The notes below the pieces were generated by a model that was given only the letters and a program-made list of their open reading frames with translations, did not search any database and was not told the DNA's origin. The position numbers and the translations under genes are program-made. 64,000 bases of DNA from Hymenobacter rigui (GTDB taxonomy: Bacteria > Bacteroidota > Bacteroidia > Cytophagales > Hymenobacteraceae): positions 124,001-188,000 of the forward strand of contig NZ_RWIT01000003.1 of NCBI RefSeq assembly GCF_003944715.1. Direction: 5' to 3'. Below, piece after piece: positions 60,072-64,000 of this stretch. The stretch's first letter is position 1; each line of letters starts with the position of its first letter.

Positions 60072-61435
60072 GTGCGGCGCTGACCATTCGGATGCAGGAG
60101 CATCAGATCTCCGATGTACCACTACCGGTTAACTTCGACGTGGAGGGGCTACAGGATTACCTGACGGAAGTATGGCGAAGCCGGCGCCTGCTGGCCGACG
60201 AGGTGCTAGGTGATGCAGGAGAAGCCGAGGGTGGCCAGCACCGGGCCCAGCTGCTGGACTTACTGCCTGGCGGCTGGGTGCGGGCTCGCAACTACGTGGG
60301 CGTGGTACAATGGGACGGTGTTCGGATTGAGGTGTACCCGAAACTGTTTGCCCACGACGCACCCGAGAGCGGGCGGTGGTTTGCGCATGTATTATGGTGG
60401 CTGTCGTACTGCCGACGGCTGCGGTTTCCATTCGCGGGCGTACTCACGGAACTAGCGGCCGTGAACCAGTTCCCGGAGGCGCTGATTGCGCAGTTCGCGC
60501 GGCTGGCATATCATTTGGTGACCACGCAACCCCACTCACAGTACCAGGCGGTGGAGGAGCCGCTGACTTACCCACGGGGCCGACTACAGGTGGCAGCCTC
60601 GGCGCGGGAGAGTCTGCGTCACGGGAAATACCACCGGTTGGTGTATAGCCATGAGCCTTTCGTGCACGACAATCGACTGAACCGGTTGATACGCTACGTG
60701 GCCAGGCAGCTGCACGGACAATGCCGGTTCGCAGAAACGGCGGACCTGCTGCGGCAGGTGGAATTTGTTTTAGATGAGGTGAGCGACCAACCAGCTACTG
60801 TGGCCGACTGCGACGCCGTGCAGCTCACTCCTCACTTCGCCGATTACGGGCCGTGCGTGGCCATGTGCCGGTTCTTTCTGGCGCATAGCTACCTAGACCT
60901 AGATGTGTGGGCGGCCTCGGCTTCCAGCTGTTTGCTGGTGCCAATGGAGTACGTATTTGAGGACTTTCTACGTGGCTTTCTAGAAGTCCATTTTGGGCAG
61001 CAGTACGCGGTGGCGTATCAGTCGACGGGGTGGCTGACGGACGAGGGAGTGTTTCAGTTGCGGCCAGATTTAATATTAACCTGCCGCACGACGCAGGCGC
61101 AGCTGATAGTGGATGCTAAATACAAGAAGCGCTTCGGCCAGGAACAAACCCGTAAGGCCGGTATTGGGCAGGCCGACTTGTACCAGATGCTTAGCTACGC
61201 CCTGAAACGGGAGTGCCCGCGGGCGCTGCTGCTCTACCCAGCGGCTGATGGAAAGCAGCCCACCGCCGCACGGCGGTTTAGCGTAAGTTCGGGACTGCTC
61301 CGGCCGGAAGTTAGCTGTATTGCGTTGTGGGCGGCCAGCGTGCCTATATCGGGGGGAGTTGGGGAGGAAAATGAGTGGATAGAGGCCCTCGCTCAAAGCT
61401 TGCACGAGGGCTTGGGGCTGGTATTCAGTGGTTGA
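60068..61435 (+). CDS. mcrC: McrC-like nuclease
   Basis: A 455-residue protein that partners McrB to cut modified DNA. It begins with a beta-rich region (SAALTIRMQEHQI) and a helical middle (AVNQFPEALIAQFARLAYHL). The C-terminal PD-(D/E)XK nuclease has RPDLILTCR and LIVDAKYKKRF, giving the Asp and Asp-x-Lys residues. Its ATG overlaps the mcrB stop (ATGA at 60068-60071), so the subunits are translationally coupled. It ends 154 bp before the broken VRR-NUC gene. Confidence 0.93.
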   Translation: MSAALTIRMQEHQISDVPLPVNFDVEGLQDYLTEVWRSRRLLADEVLGDAGEAEGGQHRAQLLDLLPGGWVRARNYVGVVQWDGVRIEVYPKLFAHDAPESGRWFAHVLWWLSYCRRLRFPFAGVLTELAAVNQFPEALIAQFARLAYHLVTTQPHSQYQAVEEPLTYPRGRLQVAASARESLRHGKYHRLVYSHEPFVHDNRLNRLIRYVARQLHGQCRFAETADLLRQVEFVLDEVSDQPATVADCDAVQLTPHFADYGPCVAMCRFFLAHSYLDLDVWAASASSCLLVPMEYVFEDFLRGFLEVHFGQQYAVAYQSTGWLTDEGVFQLRPDLILTCRTTQAQLIVDAKYKKRFGQEQTRKAGIGQADLYQMLSYALKRECPRALLLYPAADGKQPTAARRFSVSSGLLRPEVSCIALWAASVPISGGVGEENEWIEALAQSLHEGLGLVFSG

Positions 61436-61589
61436 TAACGAGCTTAGTAGTTTGCCCAGGATAAGGTGCGAGCTCTTCACTAGGTAATGGTTGTACCTGT
61501 AAATCACGTCGGCTAGGGCAGCGAAATAGTAGCGGCAGTATTTGTCATTAACAAGTGCAGACCGCGGTGCTTAAATAAGGCAATAAACC

Positions 61590-61933
61590 CTACCAAGTGC
61601 GGGCCACGCAATTCAGCACACCGGCAGCCTTTATCTGGTTGAGAAAGACAATTTGCTCCGGGCGTAGCCGTTCCTTATCGAACTTGACTTCGCAGGCAAG
61701 AAACTTGCCGTCGGAGCGGCGGTAACCCAGAATATCTTACACGCTCCGGCAGGAATTGGGATGAGGGCGCCAGCGGCCGGTGTTTGGATCATACTCAACA
61801 CGGTTGAGCTGGCTCCAGACCCTTAAAGCCGTGGGCGTCTAAGTAGGCCAGGATAGTGGCGGTGAACTGGTGAACTACTGGCTGCCATGGCTGCCGTTGT
61901 CATAGTCAAGGGAAATTAGGGCGTGGGCTTCAT
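61590..61933 (-). pseudogene. broken VRR-NUC domain nuclease
   Basis: On the minus strand, the fragments ISLDYDNGSHGSQ, VVHQFTATILAYLDAHG and RVWSQLNRVEYDPNTGRW lie in three different frames. The last runs to an in-frame TAA at 61739-61737 and continues DILGYRRSDGKFLACEVKFD and on to NCVARTW before the normal stop at 61592-61590. Together they make one VRR-NUC endonuclease of about 110 residues, with the Asp, Glu-x-Lys and Gln residues of the nuclease still visible. The start at 61933 overlaps the stop of the upstream small gene (ATGA) and is followed at once by a stop. At least three lesions show the gene is dead. Confidence 0.8.
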
Positions 61934-62136
61934 GAGGCCGGAATTTCTATGAAAGTTCGGAACGCTATCTGCTTAGCTACTTCCTCGGCGATAGTGGGGC
62001 ACTCGGGGCTGAATGTTCGGCGCTTGGGTGCTTTACAGGCCTGCATGCTTCTGACCGGGGGTTTCTCGTTAGTCGCGATGGTAGTGACGCGGTAGAGGCT
62101 GCCACAGCGGGCGTGGTAGTAGAGCATAGGGTTCAT
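61930..62136 (-). CDS. small hypothetical protein
   Basis: A 68-residue protein beginning MNPMLYYHARCGSLYRVTTI. It has three Cys residues (ARCGS, QACKAPKRR, SPECPT) and a helical end. ATG 62136 avoids overlap with the gene at 62148; the frame is open to 62169. Its TGA overlaps the former ATG of the broken VRR-NUC gene, so the two were coupled. No family was recognised. Confidence 0.5.
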   Translation of the reverse strand: MNPMLYYHARCGSLYRVTTIATNEKPPVRSMQACKAPKRRTFSPECPTIAEEVAKQIAFRTFIEIPAS

Positions 62137-62147
62137 ACGCCCAAATG

Positions 62148-62879
62148 CTATGTGTTCACAATCCCCCACTTCTCAGCGAAGCGGCGGGTGGCCTGCTGGT
62201 GGCGGCGGGTTATCTGCTGCTGGGCGGCTTCGGAGGGCTGCCAGTCGGGCCTGGGGTGGCGTTGAATGGCCTGCTGCACCTCGTAGCGCTGCTGCTCGGC
62301 CTGCGCCATGCTCACCAGGCCGCGACGGTATTTCTGCTTGATGAGGGTGAGCTTGTCGCGCAGGTGTTGAGCGTTGGGGTGGCTGTCGGGAATCATCAGG
62401 GCCACCGACTGCACCAGCCTGGGGGCGGCCTGTTGGAGCTGGTGAAGGGCTACGGACTCCTGGCTGATGGCCTGGGCTTTGCGGTCGAGGTGCTGATTTT
62501 CGAGGGACTGGGCTTTGCGGGTGAAGTAGTCCCGGATGATTTCATATACCCTGGCGGGGTCGAGGGCGTTGAAAAACCGGGTGCCGTTGGTGCGGGCTTC
62601 TTTGAGGGCCAGAATGATATCCTTGACGCTGTCGTGGGTGTAGGTCTGGGCCAGCGTATCGGCCAGTTCCAGAATGTCGGCGGCATCGGGCTTCTCGGCT
62701 ACGCGGACGCTGTCGACGAAGGCCCGCAGGATGATGACCAGCAGCTTTACTACCACGTCCTCCCCTACCTGCTTTTTCAACTGGAAGAGCTTGGGAGCGG
62801 CGGCGGCCTGGGCTACGGTGAGCCCCACCGACAGCTCGGCCAGGGCCAGGCGGGCGTGGGGGTTGGGGGTGCTGGCCAA
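62148..62879 (-). CDS. hypothetical helical protein
   Basis: A protein of about 243 residues, almost all helical and charged (PKLFQLKKQVGEDVVVKLLVI, RKAQSLENQHLDRKAQAISQ, LIKQKYRRGLVSMAQAEQQ). The end is basic with RHPRPDWQPSEAAQQQITRR. No family was recognised; it could be a phage- or plasmid-type DNA-binding or partner protein. The start is unclear: TTG 62879, just after the upstream stop at 62884, is chosen. Longer frames to 63041 overlap the winged-helix gene and are unlikely. Confidence 0.5.
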   Translation of the reverse strand: MASTPNPHARLALAELSVGLTVAQAAAAPKLFQLKKQVGEDVVVKLLVIILRAFVDSVRVAEKPDAADILELADTLAQTYTHDSVKDIILALKEARTNGTRFFNALDPARVYEIIRDYFTRKAQSLENQHLDRKAQAISQESVALHQLQQAAPRLVQSVALMIPDSHPNAQHLRDKLTLIKQKYRRGLVSMAQAEQQRYEVQQAIQRHPRPDWQPSEAAQQQITRRHQQATRRFAEKWGIVNT

Positions 62880-62883
62880 GTAG

Positions 62884-63834
62884 CTACTGGTCGTACTTGG
62901 AGCGGAAGCCAGTTGCAGCAAAGAAGTTTCCGGCCGGGGGCTGCCGATGGAGGGTGCCATCGGGGCGGCGCTGGACGTGTGGAGCGAGTTTGAGGCGGTT
63001 ATCGGCGGCGTCATTGAGCATGAATCGTTTGGCGGTGGCAACCCAATCCTTGCGGGTGGGCTCTAATCCGGTTTTTTTGTCGCGCCACGTCGCGACCAGC
63101 TGGTGGTAGTGGCGCAGGTCGGCCAGCTCGTAGTCGGTGCCCTGGAAGGCCTGGATGAAGGCCGACACCTCCGCAAGGGGGCTCTGACTGAAGGGCAGCT
63201 CGGGTAAGGCAGTGCGGCCCCGTTTTATGCGCGGCGTCCCGGGGGCCTGGTCTGCGCTATTGGGCGGGGCGGTGTAGTCGAGCAGTTCCGCCCCTGAAAG
63301 CTCCTCTCCTTCCTGCACCGTTATTTTTTTTTGGTGCAGTGCGGCGTCGCCCTCGTTTACTACTCCCCTGTTTACACTATCTGTTTTACCATATAAGGTA
63401 TGTTCGGGCACTTCTGCCCCTGATACCCTGCTCACCGGGAGCAGTTCTGCCTCAAGTGCTTCGGGCAGTTCTGCCGCCGGTAACGCGGTTTTATCGGGGG
63501 CACCTCTGCCCATAGTAACCGGGTTTACAGGGGGCAGAAATGCCCCCGATAAATCGGTGAGGTAGCAGCGGCTTTTCTCGTGCCGGGACTGGCTGGGATG
63601 GTAGGTCAGCAGGCCCCAGGCAGCGAGGTCGTAGAGGGTGGCCCGGTAGGTACGCTCATTGCCGATCCGGGCGGCCTGCATGATGGCGGCACGGTCAATG
63701 GTTAGGGCTACGGGGAAGCGGGCAGCGTTCCATTGATAGAACAGGGCCCAATACAGGCTGACGTGGTGGGGCCGGGCCCCGGGACAGGTGCTGAGCTGCT
63801 GGTGGGCGGCCATGGCGTGGCGGATGAAGTTCAT
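62884..63834 (-). CDS. winged-helix protein, probable replication or regulatory factor
   Basis: A 316-residue protein. The first 95 residues look like a winged helix-turn-helix domain (HVSLYWALFYQWNAARFPVAL, RAAIMQAARIGNERTYRATL, DLAAWGLLTYHPSQSRHEKS), as in phage and plasmid replication-initiation or DnaD-like proteins. Residues 100-215 are acidic and probably disordered. The C-terminal part (LPFSQSPLAEVSAFIQAF, DLRHYHQLVATWRDKK, KDWVATAKRFMLND) resembles the tail found in mobile-element replication organisers. ATG 63834 overlaps the stop of the upstream gene (ATGA). Function is inferred. Confidence 0.65.
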   Translation of the reverse strand: MNFIRHAMAAHQQLSTCPGARPHHVSLYWALFYQWNAARFPVALTIDRAAIMQAARIGNERTYRATLYDLAAWGLLTYHPSQSRHEKSRCYLTDLSGAFLPPVNPVTMGRGAPDKTALPAAELPEALEAELLPVSRVSGAEVPEHTLYGKTDSVNRGVVNEGDAALHQKKITVQEGEELSGAELLDYTAPPNSADQAPGTPRIKRGRTALPELPFSQSPLAEVSAFIQAFQGTDYELADLRHYHQLVATWRDKKTGLEPTRKDWVATAKRFMLNDAADNRLKLAPHVQRRPDGTLHRQPPAGNFFAATGFRSKYDQ

Positions 63835-64000
63835 GCATGGGTCGTGCTGAGGGGAATGAACGGCTCATCAAGGGCGGTGAAGCCGGCAACCGGGGCGAAC
63901 AGGTTGAGCTGTCGGGCGGCGGCACGGTGCTTGCCGCGCAGGGCCGCTTCCACTTCCGCCAGCGCCTCCTGCACGGCGGCTTCCAGCAGGCCGGCATAGG
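63831..64000 (-). CDS. hypothetical protein (partial)
   Basis: The 3' end of a gene running off the right edge. The visible 55 residues are helical (YAGLLEAAVQEALAEVEAAL then GKHRAAARQLNLFAPVAGF) and end STTHA. Its TGA overlaps the ATG of the winged-helix gene, so the two are translationally coupled. Too little is present to name it. Confidence 0.5.
   Translation of the reverse strand, partial: YAGLLEAAVQEALAEVEAALRGKHRAAARQLNLFAPVAGFTALDEPFIPLSTTHA

Noticed and set aside
1..64000. CRISPR arrays
   Set aside because: No regularly spaced repeats of 24-48 bp with spacers were seen and no cas genes are present.
30135..64000. Second copy of the tRNA-Thr 3' end as right attachment site
   Set aside because: No matching direct repeat was noticed by eye; a proper search would be needed, including DNA beyond the window.
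30284..64000. Complete prophage
   Set aside because: Integrase, lysis-like and replication-like genes are present, but no terminase, portal, capsid or tail genes were found.

Overview
This window looks like chromosome from a high-GC member of the Bacteroidota, most likely Hymenobacter or a close relative in the Cytophagales. The evidence is a fused murF-alr gene, DUF4230, DUF4834 and DUF5686 proteins, type IX secretion sorting domains (one type A, one type B), Bacteroidota-type promoter boxes (TAnnTTTG) in place of strong ribosome binding sites, and long intergenic inverted repeats. The genus is an inference from gene content, not a database match.

Positions 1-30134 are ordinary core genome. 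In order they carry: a leftward group (CvpA-like, GatB/YqeY-like and an unknown membrane protein); pdxJ; a selenium operon (mnmH, a VOC protein, selD), which implies selenouridine in tRNA; a TPR sensor histidine kinase; an alpha/beta hydrolase; a tetrapyrrole-type methyltransferase; feoAB for ferrous iron uptake; an OmpA lipoprotein; murF-alr; a RarD-like transporter; a YfhO-family membrane protein; a PLP-dependent deaminase/desulfhydrase; two glycosyltransferase-like membrane proteins; recX; a DUF5686 outer-membrane protein; and a FkbM methyltransferase. The block ends with tRNA-Thr(CGT).

From 30135 to the right edge the content changes to accessory DNA. A tyrosine integrase starts 150 bp after the tRNA, so the tRNA is the probable insertion site; no second copy of its 3' end was found, so the element probably runs past the window. 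The first part carries a thermonuclease homologue, a DUF6266-like protein, an SRAP protein, a secreted DNA/RNA endonuclease beside a 1179-residue T9SS protein, and an AT-richer gene of unknown function. Next is a leftward, partly overlapping set of small genes ending in a RecE-like exonuclease, a divergent SLOG-fold gene, about 1 kb of repeat-bearing DNA without a gene, and a lysis-like trio (M15 peptidase plus two small membrane proteins).

A T9SS type B protein is followed by a umuDC operon with a palindrome in its promoter region, then by a defence cluster. The cluster holds a leftward operon (fused HSDR_N-methylase, HsdS, HEPN-like protein) and divergent mcrBC. The right edge is a leftward phage- or plasmid-like module (winged-helix protein, unknowns, a broken VRR-NUC nuclease). 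No capsid, portal, terminase or conjugation genes were seen, so the element's type is open.

The best candidates for something new are the HEPN-like protein joined to the restriction operon, the repeat-rich gap at 44917-45964, and the unknown partner of the RecE-like exonuclease.
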